A DNA stretch of 64,000 nucleotides from Gordonibacter faecis (GTDB taxonomy: Bacteria > Actinomycetota > Coriobacteriia > Coriobacteriales > Eggerthellaceae): assembly GCF_030077735.1 (NCBI RefSeq), contig NZ_JASJEU010000012.1, positions 186,001 through 250,000 on the forward strand. Reading direction: 5' to 3'. The notes beneath the pieces are model-generated. The model did no database searches. It was not told the origin of the DNA and worked only from the letters and a program-made list of their open reading frames with translations. Below, one piece after another: positions 24,335-33,286 of the stretch (the stretch's first letter is position 1; the number at the start of each line of letters is the position of its first letter). The translations under genes were made by a program, and so were the position numbers.

Positions 24335-26653
24335 ATGTCTCTCTTCGGTCTGATGGGGCTGCTCGTGTCGTTTGCGGCCGTTGCGGTATCCATCATCTGT
24401 TTGGTTGTGGGCGGCCTTATGCGTCGCAAGAACCCCGATGGCGTTGGAGCCACGCTCACCTGGGGTGGCCACGTGGCGGCATTGGTGTCCGCCATAGGGT
24501 TGACGGCGTGCTGCGCTGTGTTGGTGTACTGCTTCATGACGGGCGACACGTCCATCGAATACGTGGTGCACTATCACAGCAACGCTTCGGGCGACTTTAG
24601 CTGGCTTTACAAGTTGGCAGGCCTGTGGGCTGGACGCGAAGGCTCGCTGCTGTTCTGGGCGTGGCTTATTGCCGTGTTCAACTCGGTGGTGGCGGTGCGC
24701 AACATGAAGCGGCTGGAGAAACTGGACTCCATGGCACTGCTGGTGTCGCAAATTGTGCTGGCAGCGTTTGTAGGTGTGCTGCTGTTCTCGGAGAGCAATA
24801 TGCCGTTTACCGCCATGGCGGCGTCGTACTTCAACGCTGACGGCTCGCTGCGTGGCGAGGCGGCGCTCTGGGGCATGAACACGCTGCTGGAGCACTGGGC
24901 TATGGCCATTCATCCGCCCACCCTGTTCGTGGGTTACGCGGGCCTCACCATTCCGTTCGCGTACGCCATTGCGGCGCTCATTGTGAACGATTCGTCGAAG
25001 ACGTGGGTGGTGCGCTCACAGCGCTATGCCCTGTTCTCGTGGCTGTTCCTGGGCTTCGGCATTGGCTTGGGCGCCGTGTGGGCCTACGTGGTGCTTGGCT
25101 GGGGCGGCTACTGGGGCTGGGACCCGGTCGAGAACGCCAGCTTGCTGTCGTGGCTGGTGGGCGTGGCGCTCATCCACAGCTTCACGGTGTATCGCCAGCG
25201 CGGCGCGTTTAAGCGCTGGTCGGTGATGTGCGCATGTCTCACGCTGGCATTCGTCATTGTGGGTACGTTTATTTCGCGTTCGGGGTTGGTGCAGTCGGTG
25301 CACGCGTTCGAGGGTGACCCGGTGTCGCTCGTGCTGTTCGGCGCACTTATTATTGCGTCGGTGTTGGCCGGCATCGTGGGCCTGGTGGTGCGTTGGAAGT
25401 CGTTTGGCCCGGCTAAGGCGGGCGCGGACGACGTGGAGAACATGCTGTCGAAGGACGCCGCTTACTACTTTAACAACGTCATCATGATTGTGTTCACGTT
25501 CCTGTTGGCGTACATGACCATTTCTTCCGCGCTGCCTGCGTGGATGCCGTTCGGCGGCCAGTCGCTGTCGGCCGGCACTTACAATGCTATTGCGCGTCCG
25601 TTGGGCGTTATCTACCTGCTTATTCTGGCCGTGTGTCCGCTGCTTTCGTGGGGCAAGACCGAGGGCAAGCAGTTCTGGAAGCGCGCGCGCATTCCCGGCG
25701 TGTGCGCGCTGGTGCTGTTTGCCGTGCTCATGGTGTACTTCGTGACGTACCTGCTTCCCAGCTACGACGCCATGATTGCGGCTGGCGGCACGAACGCTGA
25801 GGGCCTGGCCGACGAGGGGCCGTCGTGGTACTACAACGGTCTTGCGGTGGTAGGCTTCTTGGTGGCCAGCCTGCTGTTCTTTAACTCGCTGTTCATGTTG
25901 GGGCGCGGCATTCGCGCATACAAGGAGAAGCACGGCGGCAACGTGTTCGGCGCCACGCTGGGCATGCTGGTGAACCGTGCTTCGTCGTTCGGCGGCTTCC
26001 TATCGCACCTGGCCATGGCCGTGATTTTGGTGGGCCTCATCGGCTCGTCGATGTACGTCACGGAAAAGGTTGCCTACGTGAACTACGACGAGGCTGCCGA
26101 TACGGCCGAAGACTTCACCATTCAGGACTTCACGCTGAAGTACACGTCGAACGACATTACCGAGATGGAAAACGGCGACGACATTCTGTACACCGTGAAC
26201 TACGACGTGTACAAAGACGGTCAGTTCGTGGGCTCGGTGTCGCCGGCCGTGCAGCTGGTGCAGTCCACGCAGCAACAAAAGCTGGTGGCGGGTGTAATCT
26301 CGTTCCCCACGGAGGACCTGTTCGTGGTATACAAGGGTGTGAACAAAGACGGCGACTTCTCCATGGATGTGCGCGTGAACCCGTTGATTGCCGAGGTGTG
26401 GATAGGGTTTGGGCTGCTGATGGTGGGCGTCGTGGTGGCGACGCTTGGGCGCCGTGGGGCTAAGCGGAAGTCGGATGATTCTACCAGTGAGACCGCGAGC
26501 GGGGTCGGCAACGTCCAGTCGCTCAAACAGTCCTCGCAGAGCTGCGGAACTCGCTTGGTGGACGCCGCCGACCCCGCTCGCTCCGAGGGAGCTTCGGAGG
26601 ATGGCGCCTGCGAAGACGGCGGTAAAAATTTGACAGACGAGAAGAAGGCGTAG
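24335..26653 (+). CDS. ccmF: Cytochrome c haem lyase CcmF/NrfE
   Basis: 772 residues with about 13-15 membrane helices. The tryptophan-rich haem-handling motif GWGGYWGWDPVENASLLSWL lies in the first third, with the conserved histidines and HWAMAIHPPTLF segment before it. A large external loop near the C-terminus (about 580-690) is typical of the family. The final 60 residues after the last helix are charged and low in complexity. It attaches haem to apocytochromes, here NrfA and its partner. It follows ccmE and overlaps the ccmA translation start region. Confidence 0.93.
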   Translation: MSLFGLMGLLVSFAAVAVSIICLVVGGLMRRKNPDGVGATLTWGGHVAALVSAIGLTACCAVLVYCFMTGDTSIEYVVHYHSNASGDFSWLYKLAGLWAGREGSLLFWAWLIAVFNSVVAVRNMKRLEKLDSMALLVSQIVLAAFVGVLLFSESNMPFTAMAASYFNADGSLRGEAALWGMNTLLEHWAMAIHPPTLFVGYAGLTIPFAYAIAALIVNDSSKTWVVRSQRYALFSWLFLGFGIGLGAVWAYVVLGWGGYWGWDPVENASLLSWLVGVALIHSFTVYRQRGAFKRWSVMCACLTLAFVIVGTFISRSGLVQSVHAFEGDPVSLVLFGALIIASVLAGIVGLVVRWKSFGPAKAGADDVENMLSKDAAYYFNNVIMIVFTFLLAYMTISSALPAWMPFGGQSLSAGTYNAIARPLGVIYLLILAVCPLLSWGKTEGKQFWKRARIPGVCALVLFAVLMVYFVTYLLPSYDAMIAAGGTNAEGLADEGPSWYYNGLAVVGFLVASLLFFNSLFMLGRGIRAYKEKHGGNVFGATLGMLVNRASSFGGFLSHLAMAVILVGLIGSSMYVTEKVAYVNYDEAADTAEDFTIQDFTLKYTSNDITEMENGDDILYTVNYDVYKDGQFVGSVSPAVQLVQSTQQQKLVAGVISFPTEDLFVVYKGVNKDGDFSMDVRVNPLIAEVWIGFGLLMVGVVVATLGRRGAKRKSDDSTSETASGVGNVQSLKQSSQSCGTRLVDAADPARSEGASEDGACEDGGKNLTDEKKA

Positions 26654-26658
26654 TTGTT

Positions 26659-27372
26659 GTGGTTGCGGCCATTGAGACTCATAAGCTTTCGAAGGTGTTC
26701 GGGAACCGCCGGGCGGTTGACAACGTGTCGATTGAGGTTCCGCAGGGGGCGTTTCTGTCCATCTTTGGGCCGAATGGGGCGGGGAAGACGACGCTTCTGC
26801 GCGTGCTGTCAACGCTTTCGCGGGCGACTTCGGGCAAGGCCACGCTTATGGGGGTTGATCTGAAGGAGGATCCCGACAAGGCACGCGACCATATTGGCCT
26901 CATTTCGCACAACTCGATGCTGTATCCCGACCTCACGGCGGAGCAGAACCTGATGATTTACGCGCGCCTCTACGGAGTGGAGAACCCCGAGGCGCGCGTT
27001 ATGGAGCTGCTGGAGGCGGTGGAGTTGAAGCACCGCCGGCTTGATGTGGTGCGCACGTTCTCGCGCGGCATGACGCAGCGTCTTTCCATCGCTCGGGCGC
27101 TCATTCATGACCCCGACGTGGTGTTTTTGGATGAGCCGTACTCGGGTCTTGACCCGCATGCGGTGGAAATCTTCGACGAACTTATCGAGCAGCAGCGCGA
27201 AGGACGCACCTTCGTCATGGTGAGCCACGACTTGCAGAAGGGTTTCGCCATGTGCACGCATGCACTCGTGTTGGCGAAGGGCAAAGTGGTAGCGTTTGAC
27301 GAGAAGGATGCGTTTGACTTCGACGAGTTTGCGGCCTTGTATCGCACGACGGTTGGCATGGGGGTGGCGTAA
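26659..27372 (+). CDS. ccmA: Haem exporter ATP-binding protein CcmA
   Basis: 237 residues. ABC ATPase with Walker A GPNGAGKTT, Q-loop region ISHNSMLYPDLTAEQN, signature FSRGMTQRLSIARAL, Walker B VVFLDEPYSGLDP and H-loop VMVSHD. It works with CcmB and CcmC to release holo-CcmE. It starts at GTG 26659 five bases after the ccmF stop, and ccmB begins right after its stop. Confidence 0.92.
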   Translation: MVAAIETHKLSKVFGNRRAVDNVSIEVPQGAFLSIFGPNGAGKTTLLRVLSTLSRATSGKATLMGVDLKEDPDKARDHIGLISHNSMLYPDLTAEQNLMIYARLYGVENPEARVMELLEAVELKHRRLDVVRTFSRGMTQRLSIARALIHDPDVVFLDEPYSGLDPHAVEIFDELIEQQREGRTFVMVSHDLQKGFAMCTHALVLAKGKVVAFDEKDAFDFDEFAALYRTTVGMGVA

Positions 27373-28089
27373 ATGGCAGTCGCGCTGAAAAAGCCCTCGA
27401 CGTTCCAGCAGTACAAGACGCTGCTGCGCAAAGACCTCGAGCAGGAATTCCGCACGAAGGAAATGCTCACATCCATGGGCATCTACGCGCTGCTCGTGCT
27501 CATTGTGTACGGCGCGGCGCTGGCGCAAACCTCGCAGACCACCGACATCTTGCAGATGAGTGGCGGCCTTCTGTGGGCGCTCATCGTGTTTACGTCGCTG
27601 CTTGGCCTGAACCGTTCGTTTGCGCACGAGAAGGAGCAGGGCTGCCTTGAGGGCATTCTCTTGGTGCCGATGGATCGCTCGGTGGTGTTCCTGGCGAAGT
27701 CTACTTCCAACCTCCTGTTTCTGCTGGTGGTGGAAGTGATTTCAGTGCCGCTGTTCTATTTCTTCTTCCTGACTACCACTACGCCGTCCGAAAGTTTTTG
27801 GCTGCTGATTATCCCACTTTTGGTGGGTACCATCGGTGTGGCGGGCATCGGCACGCTGCTGTCCACCATCACGGTGAACACGCGCGGCAAGGACGTGATG
27901 CTGGCGGTGCTGTTCATTCCGCTGATTTTCCCGCTGCTGTACGCGTGCGTGTCGGCGACGACCGCCGCCATCGTGGGCGCGGAGGGCTACGCGGATGTGA
28001 TGCTGACGTCGCTCGCACTCGGTGCCGGCTACGATGTCATCATGATCCTCGCTAGCTGGGTACTGTACGATTTTGTGATAAGCGCTTAA
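27373..28089 (+). CDS. ccmB: Haem exporter membrane subunit CcmB
   Basis: 238 residues with six membrane helices. It has an N-terminal LLRKDLEQEFRTKEML segment and the family motif FTSLLGLNRSFAHEKEQGCLEGILLVPMD is recognisable in its parts. ATG at 27373 directly follows the ccmA stop, which supports translational coupling. Confidence 0.92.
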   Translation: MAVALKKPSTFQQYKTLLRKDLEQEFRTKEMLTSMGIYALLVLIVYGAALAQTSQTTDILQMSGGLLWALIVFTSLLGLNRSFAHEKEQGCLEGILLVPMDRSVVFLAKSTSNLLFLLVVEVISVPLFYFFFLTTTTPSESFWLLIIPLLVGTIGVAGIGTLLSTITVNTRGKDVMLAVLFIPLIFPLLYACVSATTAAIVGAEGYADVMLTSLALGAGYDVIMILASWVLYDFVISA

Positions 28090-28105
28090 AGAGAGAAGGG
28101 GCTAT

Positions 28106-28876
28106 ATGAGCGAGAAGGAGAAAAAGGCGCTTAAGCTGCCGGAAGCGGGGCAGTGGCCCGACCGGATTGCGCCGGTGGTGCTCGTGGTGGGCATCGTGCT
28201 ATCGACTATTGGCTTTTTGCTGGCGTTTCTCTGGGCCTCGCCCGTGAACGGCGCGGCGGTGAGCGGTGTCGAAATGATCGGCGGCCAGATGGTCACTCAT
28301 GTGCTGCTTCTGTCGCAGAAAATATTCTACTTCCACATGCCGGTGGCCATCACGTCGTTTGTGGCGCTGGCGTTCGCGGGCTACTACGCGGTGCGCTTCC
28401 TTATGACGAAGAACCGCCGTTTCGACACATGCTCGAAGATTGCCATGGAAATTGCGCTTTTGTTCGTGGCGTGCACCATGATCACGGGCGACCTGTGGAC
28501 GCGCTTCGAGTGGGGCGTGTGGTGGACGTGGGATCCGCGCCTGACCACCTATCTTATTCTGATGCTTATCATCATCGCGTACTTCATCCTGCGCAACGCC
28601 ATCGACGAGCCCGAACGCCGCGCCACCTACGGAGCCGTACTTGCCATTATCGCGCTCATCGACGTACCCATCTGTTTTATGGTGACGCGCCTCATCCCCT
28701 CAAGCATCCACCCGGTGGTGGTGCGCGAGGGCGGCATGTCAAGCGACATGGGCATCACGCTTATGTTCTGCCTGCTGGGCATCATGATGGTGGGCTTTGC
28801 GCTGTATCGCCTGCGCTTCCGTCAGGTGCGCCTGACCGAGCGCGTCGAGGCGCTGAAGGAGCAGTTGGAAGATTAA
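28106..28876 (+). CDS. ccmC: Haem exporter / haem delivery protein CcmC
   Basis: 256 residues with six membrane helices. It holds the WWD-type haem motif GVWWTWDPRLTTYLILML, flanked by conserved histidines in FYFHMPVAI and SSIHPVVV. It transfers haem to CcmE. GAGAAGGGG precedes the ATG. The C-terminal RLTERVEALKEQLED is a short helical tail. Confidence 0.92.
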   Translation: MSEKEKKALKLPEAGQWPDRIAPVVLVVGIVLSTIGFLLAFLWASPVNGAAVSGVEMIGGQMVTHVLLLSQKIFYFHMPVAITSFVALAFAGYYAVRFLMTKNRRFDTCSKIAMEIALLFVACTMITGDLWTRFEWGVWWTWDPRLTTYLILMLIIIAYFILRNAIDEPERRATYGAVLAIIALIDVPICFMVTRLIPSSIHPVVVREGGMSSDMGITLMFCLLGIMMVGFALYRLRFRQVRLTERVEALKEQLED

Positions 28877-28927
28877 GGGTTTGACCGCCGATGTGCGGTT
28901 GAGCATGCGAAAGGTTGGTTGATTAGT

Positions 28928-29119
28928 ATGAATCCCATTCTCACCGAGATTTACAGCACGGTTGCTCCGTCGATGCCGTTCATCATTGGCGCGTATGCGC
29001 TCATGTGGGTGGCGCTGCTGGTGTACGTGCTCATTATCATGCTTGGCTACAAGAAGGCCGAGGCGCAGATGGCCGTGCTGGAAGAGGCCATCGCGGAGCA
29101 GAAGAATACGACGCTGTAG
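28928..29119 (+). CDS. Small membrane protein, CcmD-like
   Basis: 63 residues. A single membrane helix (FIIGAYALMWVALLVYVLII) is followed by a charged helix (KKAEAQMAVLEEAIAEQKN). Size, topology and place after ccmC match CcmD, which helps CcmABC release holo-CcmE; sequence similarity is too low to be sure. TTG at 28919 has a better-spaced AAAGG than ATG at 28928, so three more residues are possible. Confidence 0.65.
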   Translation: MNPILTEIYSTVAPSMPFIIGAYALMWVALLVYVLIIMLGYKKAEAQMAVLEEAIAEQKNTTL

Positions 29120-29205
29120 GCGCCACTGCTACGCTTACGTGCAGGTTCGCCGTAGGGTCGCCTGCCACCTGTTCGCTCGTGCTACAATAGCGCGAGCGAT
29201 TCGTT

Positions 29206-29238
29206 GAGGACGCCGCCCGATCGCGGCGTCCTCGCTTT
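29206..29238 (+). terminator. Terminator of the ccm operon
   Basis: Perfect 11-base stem GAGGACGCCGC / GCGGCGTCCTC with a CCGATC loop, then GCTTTT. It lies 87 bases after the CcmD-like gene and 34 bases before galU. A TACAAT at 29183-29188 resembles a -10 box, but any transcript from it would meet this hairpin almost at once. Confidence 0.85.
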
Positions 29239-29271
29239 TGTCCCTGTACCTTGCGAGAAAGGCACCCGTCC

Positions 29272-30093
29272 ATGAAGGCTCTTATTCCTGCCGCCGGTCT
29301 CGGCACGCGTTTTCTGCCCGCCACGAAAGCGCAGCCGAAGGAAATGCTGCTTGTGGTTGATCGTCCGGCCATCCAGTACGTGGTGGAGGAGGGTTTGGCG
29401 TCGGCGGCCGACGAGGTGGTTATCATCAACAGCCGTGAGAAGAAGGCCATCGAGGACCACTTCTCGCCGAACCCGGAGCTGGTGGCCACGCTGCGCGCTC
29501 GCGGCAAGGATAAGTACGCCGACCTGGTGGAACAGGTGGGGAACTACAACGTGAGCTATGTGTACCAGGACGAGGCACTGGGCCTGGGCCACGCCGTGCA
29601 CTGCGCTGCTGTGAAGACGGCTGGCGAGCCCTTCTACGTGCTGCTGGGTGACGTGCTGGTGCCCGACAATCAGATGTTGCCTCGCATGCAGGAGGTATCC
29701 GACGCGCACGGCGGCGCGAGTGTGATTGCTGTCATGCCGGTGCCGGACGATCAGGTGAGCCGCTTCGGCGTCATCGCCGGTGCGGCTGTGGCCGACGATG
29801 TGTGGAAGGTGGACGCCTTGGTGGAGAAGCCGGCGCTTGAGGATGCGCCGTCGAACCTGGCTGTGTTTGGCCGCTACCTGCTGTCGCCCCGCGTGATGGA
29901 GTTGTTGGCCGACGTGCAGCCCGGCGTGGGTGGCGAGATTCAACTGACCGACGCTTTGGACGCCGTACTCAAAGAAGAAGAGATGTATGCCCTGATCATC
30001 GATCCCACCGACGGCTTCGACACCGGTACCGTAGAAAGCTGGCTCGAAACCAACAACATCTTGTTCCGTCGTTCTGCCGAACGACGGAACTAG
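29272..30093 (+). CDS. galU: UTP--glucose-1-phosphate uridylyltransferase
   Basis: 273 residues. It makes UDP-glucose for envelope polysaccharides. The N-terminal nucleotide-binding motif MKALIPAAGLGTRFLPATKA, the uridine-site KEMLLVVDRPAIQYVVEE, the DEALGLGHAV loop and the VEKPALEDAPSNLAVFGRYL segment are all present. ATG at 29272 follows GCGAGAAAGG. The last ten or so codons and the stop are made of the hairpin of the repeat described at 30063-30225, so the repeat has shaped the C-terminus (FRRSAERRN). Confidence 0.95.
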   Translation: MKALIPAAGLGTRFLPATKAQPKEMLLVVDRPAIQYVVEEGLASAADEVVIINSREKKAIEDHFSPNPELVATLRARGKDKYADLVEQVGNYNVSYVYQDEALGLGHAVHCAAVKTAGEPFYVLLGDVLVPDNQMLPRMQEVSDAHGGASVIAVMPVPDDQVSRFGVIAGAAVADDVWKVDALVEKPALEDAPSNLAVFGRYLLSPRVMELLADVQPGVGGEIQLTDALDAVLKEEEMYALIIDPTDGFDTGTVESWLETNNILFRRSAERRN

Positions 30094-30225
30094 TCGACGC
30101 TGCGAAGGGCTCTGGCACCCAAGCTTCGCGCGATCCCGGCAACTCGCGTACCACAGTACGCTTCGCTGCCGCGATCCCACGAATCTCGGGCGCCAGCGCC
30201 CTTCTCGCTGACGTTACGAACGACC
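30063..30225 (+). repeat. Composite 3'-end repeat, copy A
   Basis: It begins with a perfect hairpin GTTCCGTCGTTC-tgcc-GAACGACGGAAC (30063-30090) whose end abuts the galU stop codon. Box 1 CGACGCTGCGAAG (30095-30107) follows, then a variable long stem (GGGCTCTGGC with GCCAGCGCCC) around an apical GCGTAC...GTACGC hairpin, then box 2 beginning CTTCTCGCTGAC (30201). Same architecture as copies B to E. It sits between the ends of two convergent genes. Confidence 0.85.
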
Positions 30226-30234
30226 CGTTGTTTT

Positions 30235-31197
30235 TTAATCCACCACGTTCTGTGGTTTCCCTTCCACGAAGGCGCTTACGTTGGCGGCTACTACGGACAG
30301 GAGGCGCTCTCTTGCTTCGTGGGTGGCCCAGGCTATGTGGGGGGTGACTACGATGTTCTCGCCCTTTGCTTGGAGGAGGGGGTTGTCGGGGCTCATGGGT
30401 TCTTCGGATACTACGTCGGCGGCGAAACCGGCCAGTTTGCCAGAGTGGAGGGCGTTCACGACGGCCTGCTCGTCGACCAGAGTGCCGCGCGCGGTGTTGA
30501 TGAGCATGGCGCCATCTTTCATGCGAGCGAGGGTTTCGGCGTTCATCATGTTGTTTGTCTCGGGCGTGGCTGGTACGTGTAGCGATACGAAGTCGGCCAT
30601 GGTCAGAAGCTCGTCGAGCGGTACCTGGCGGATGCCGTCGCCTTCGGCCTCGGGCTTGGGGCGGTGGTTCGCGAACACTACCGGCATGCCGAAGGCGCGC
30701 GCGATGCGGGCGACTGCCTGGCCGATGCTGCCCATACCCACGATGCCGAGTGTCTTGCCCTGAAGCTCAATCAGCGGAGTTTTCCAGAACGAGAAATCCT
30801 TTGCGCGCGTCCAGTCGCCGTCCATGACCAGTTCGGAGTGTTCGCCTACATGTAGACACAGCTCCAACAGAAGAGCGAAGGTCATCTGAGCCACATCGGG
30901 CGTGGAGTAGGCCGGCACGTTTGACACCACCACGCCGCGCTCGCGCGCTGCGTCCAGGTCAACCACGTTGAAGCCGGTGGAGGTGAGAGCGATCATCTTG
31001 AGGTTCGGTGCCCACGAAAGCGCCTCGGCATCCCAGCGTACCTTGCTCGATACCGCCACCTCAGCTTCGGCCACGCGCTCCGCCAACTCGTCGCGCGACG
31101 TGCGGTCATAGACTGTCACCTGGCCAAACTGCGAAAGCGCATCCCAGCTCAGATCGCCCGGATTGTTTACACACCCCTCAAGGATAACAATGTTCAT
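30235..31197 (-). CDS. D-2-hydroxyacid dehydrogenase (hydroxypyruvate/glycerate type)
   Basis: 320 residues. NAD-binding Rossmann motif GIVGMGSIGQAVARIARAFGM (in parts) lies near the middle. The catalytic Arg is in LINTARGTLVDEQAV, the Glu lies in VVSEEPMSPDNPL, and the His in VVTPHIAWATHEARERL. The substrate-domain motif LTSTGFNVVDLDAARERGV is present. The best family match by eye is glycerate or hydroxypyruvate reductase. ATG at 31197 has GGAGCG upstream; upstream in-frame codons to 31263 are discarded. Its 3' end meets galU across repeat copy A. Confidence 0.9.
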   Translation of the reverse strand: MNIVILEGCVNNPGDLSWDALSQFGQVTVYDRTSRDELAERVAEAEVAVSSKVRWDAEALSWAPNLKMIALTSTGFNVVDLDAARERGVVVSNVPAYSTPDVAQMTFALLLELCLHVGEHSELVMDGDWTRAKDFSFWKTPLIELQGKTLGIVGMGSIGQAVARIARAFGMPVVFANHRPKPEAEGDGIRQVPLDELLTMADFVSLHVPATPETNNMMNAETLARMKDGAMLINTARGTLVDEQAVVNALHSGKLAGFAADVVSEEPMSPDNPLLQAKGENIVVTPHIAWATHEARERLLSVVAANVSAFVEGKPQNVVD

Positions 31198-31359
31198 AGC
31201 GCGCTCCTTCCGAGAGCCAAATGGTTTTTTCGCGATTGTATCAGCCCCCACGCGCGCCTCCACCCCCGCTCGCCCACCGCCACAACAAGGTAACCAGGAG
31301 GAAGCATGGCCCCACAGGTTGAAAACATTACCTCCCAGGTTGGTGAATCCATCCCACTC
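31198..31359. other. Gap before repeat copy B, no gene
   Basis: Part of a 599-base stretch without protein genes (31198-31796). This piece holds the ribosome site of the dehydrogenase at its left end and partial CAGGTTG repeats near 31314-31345. Short frames on both strands are not supported by start sites or composition. The remaining part up to 31796 holds repeat B, the small RNA, its promoter, and the end of the TDT gene. Confidence 0.5.
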
Positions 31360-31526
31360 CCAGGTTGGCGTAGTAAGTCAGCGAGAAGCTGTGTGGTGCA
31401 CCAGATTGCCGCGCCGCGCGGCTGAGCGTACTTTGGTACGCGAAGGCAAGCGCACAAGCGGCAAGATGGGGTACCACACAGCTTCGCAGCGTCGAGGAGT
31501 TCCGGCGGCCGGCAGGCCGCCGGAAC
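31360..31526 (-). repeat. Composite 3'-end repeat, copy B
   Basis: On the minus strand: perfect 12-base hairpin GTTCCGGCGGCC-tgcc-GGCCGCCGGAAC (31526-31499) starting exactly where the small RNA's T-run ends, box 1 (31494-31482), a variable stem around GCGTACC...GTACGC, and box 2 CTTCTCGCTGACTTACTACG... (31388-31360). Two extra CCCAGGTTGG pieces lie at 31334-31370. No coding sequence is convincing here. Confidence 0.85.
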
Positions 31527-31664
31527 AAAAAAAGATCGGCCCGGGGAGAGGGGAGCTCCGCCGGGCCACAAGGAGGGGATGATGCGGTGTTCTTTGACAC
31601 CGCTCTGCTTTTAAGGGGTTAAAGCAGAGGCAAACTGAAAAGGAGGGGAGCCTTTCGTTTGCTG
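31527..31664 (-). ncRNA. Structured C-rich small RNA, copy 1
   Basis: No reading frame. On the minus strand: stem 1 (31662-31630) GCAAAC-GAAAGG with loop CUCCCCU; stem 2 (31629-31603) CUCUGCUUU with loop CCCC; stem 3 (31603-31584) GCGGUGU/ACACCGC; then AUCAUCCCCUCC and a terminator stem GGCCCGG/CCGGGCC with a C-rich loop and seven T. A second copy at 33277-33414 keeps every stem through paired base changes. Promoter -10 TATACT at 31675-31670, seven bases before stem 1. Repeated CCCCUCC/CUCCCCU loops could pair with purine-rich ribosome sites. Actinobacterial 6C RNA also has C-rich loops, but the layout differs. Confidence 0.78.
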
Positions 31665-31669
31665 ACGTT

Positions 31670-31694
31670 AGTATAAAAGTTGGCCTTGAAAAAC
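31670..31694 (-). promoter_or_regulatory. Promoter of small RNA copy 1
   Basis: -10 box TATACT (31675-31670) and the block GTTTTTCAA (31694-31686), ten bases upstream of it. The same block at the same distance occurs before copy 2. Confidence 0.65.
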
Positions 31695-31796
31695 ATATGA
31701 GCGCGACGTGCATGTTTTGTGAATCAGGGGCCTCGAAAGTAACAATTAGGTAAAACCGTCCGCGAAACAACCCGTCCGCTCTGCCACAGCCGTTTT

Positions 31797-32918
31797 CTAC
31801 GCCTTCGCGTTTGCCACCTCTTCGCAGTCAACCTCACAGGCCACGCCGGCCGCAACGGGTACGAAATCTTCAGTTGGCGCAGCCACATCGCCAGATCCGC
31901 TGCGCAAGAACGCCCGCACCGCCCGCAGTGCTGCCAGGTGCTCGGGCGCAAGCGCCCCGGAAGAACGGTCGGCCTTCAATCCCGCAGCCAACATGCCCGC
32001 AAACCGCGCACACACCACAGCAACAATGACCGTGGCCATCACCAGCTGCAAGCCGGCAAGCTGCTGGACCGCTGCCGCCAGCTCCCCGTACCCTGCTGCT
32101 GCCAGTGCTGAAGCCAGCAAGCGCGTAGCCAGCACGCCCACGGCCATGGGAAACGTCATGCCCGCATAGCCGGGGTGGAACGCTACGCTGAAAAACTTCG
32201 GCAACTTCCACACTACATATATAAGTGACACGGCCTCGCACGCAAAGAGCGCCGCCAGCACCACCAGGTTCGGCTCCGGAAACACGTTCACGTACGACAC
32301 CAGACACATGCTGCACGGTCCCAGCATAATGGCTTGAGAGTGCATCATGGCCTCGGCTACCTCGCAACGCTTCATGCGCCACAGCATAAACGGCGTCACC
32401 ACCACATAAATGGCGATGCCCCACACCACAATGCCCACGGCCAGCGGCTCCGGCATAAACACCATGCCTGCCACCGTGGTCACCATCACGCCGTTAGTGG
32501 TGACGTACCAGCTGGGCATAAACGTTTTCCACTCGAAGCGGCGCACGAAGAAGCGTACGAAAAACACGGCTACGTGCACGAACAATATGCCCAGCATCAG
32601 GAAGAATATGCCTTCGAACAGCCCCCATGCGCCGGGTAGAAGCGGCGCGAAGTACGCGCAGAGTGCCATGATGAGCATAGGGAGGGTGGGGTAGAGGGCA
32701 GCCAACATGGGGTTCGCGTACTCCGCCGCCACCACACTGCGCAGATGGAACGCAATCTTCAGTCCATACAGCACCACCACAGCCACCGACACCGCCGCGG
32801 CCAGCCACCGCACGAGGGGATAGCCCAGCGCATCGTACACGCCGCTCAGTACAAACAGGCCAAGCGTCGCCGGCACCACCGGCAACGGCAGCTTCGACAC
32901 CTTATCCTTCAGGTACAT
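31797..32918 (-). CDS. TDT family transporter (tellurite-resistance/dicarboxylate type)
   Basis: 373 residues, ten membrane helices. The N-terminal LPLPVVPATLGLFVLSGVYD and central PSWYVTTNGVMVTTVAG match the TehA/Mae1/SLAC1-like family, which moves dicarboxylates or other small anions, or confers tellurite tolerance in some members. It is flanked by the two small RNA/repeat copies, all read from the same strand. ATG at 32918 has GAGGGG six bases upstream; ATG at 32930 has a weaker site. That GAGGGG can pair with the CCCCUC loops of the flanking RNAs. Substrate unknown. Confidence 0.85.
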   Translation of the reverse strand: MYLKDKVSKLPLPVVPATLGLFVLSGVYDALGYPLVRWLAAAVSVAVVVLYGLKIAFHLRSVVAAEYANPMLAALYPTLPMLIMALCAYFAPLLPGAWGLFEGIFFLMLGILFVHVAVFFVRFFVRRFEWKTFMPSWYVTTNGVMVTTVAGMVFMPEPLAVGIVVWGIAIYVVVTPFMLWRMKRCEVAEAMMHSQAIMLGPCSMCLVSYVNVFPEPNLVVLAALFACEAVSLIYVVWKLPKFFSVAFHPGYAGMTFPMAVGVLATRLLASALAAAGYGELAAAVQQLAGLQLVMATVIVAVVCARFAGMLAAGLKADRSSGALAPEHLAALRAVRAFLRSGSGDVAAPTEDFVPVAAGVACEVDCEEVANAKA

Positions 32919-33059
32919 GGTGCCCCTCATTTCTCGCGCAAAAAGATACCGCCATCATAAATCCGAGTTACCAGGTATGCAATGGGAAATACCCCGGCGG
33001 TTGAAGGATGCTCGCTTATCCCTGGTCGAAACACCCGCTTTCAGGTTGAACACCCTCTC

Positions 33060-33286
33060 CCTGGTTGGCGTAGTAAGTCAGCGAGAAGCTGTGTGGTGCT
33101 CCAGATTGTCGCGCCGCGCGGCCGAGCGTACCTTGGGTACGCGAGGGTAAGCGCACAAGCGGCAAGATGGGGCGCTACACAGCTTCGCAGCGTCGAGAAG
33201 TTCCGGTGGTCGGCAGGCCGCCGGAACCAATAAGCTTCGCAGCGTCGAGAAGTTCCGGTGGCCGGCAGGCCAGCGCAACAAACAGA
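33060..33286 (-). repeat. Composite 3'-end repeat, copy C, with tandem duplication
   Basis: On the minus strand after the small RNA terminator: a hairpin (33279-33252), box 1 (33247-33235), then a second hairpin (33227-33200) and second box 1 (33195-33183), so a 52-base unit is duplicated. A variable stem around GCGTACC...GGTACGC and box 2 (33088-33060) follow. The long stem arms share their sequence with copy B. Confidence 0.85.

Noticed and set aside
29183..29188. TACAAT as galU promoter
   Set aside because: A transcript from it would run at once into the strong terminator at 29206-29238, so it is unlikely to feed galU.
31527..31664. Small RNA as the known actinobacterial 6C RNA
   Set aside because: C-rich loops are similar in spirit, but there are three stems plus a C-rich terminator loop, and the six-C loops of that family are not present.
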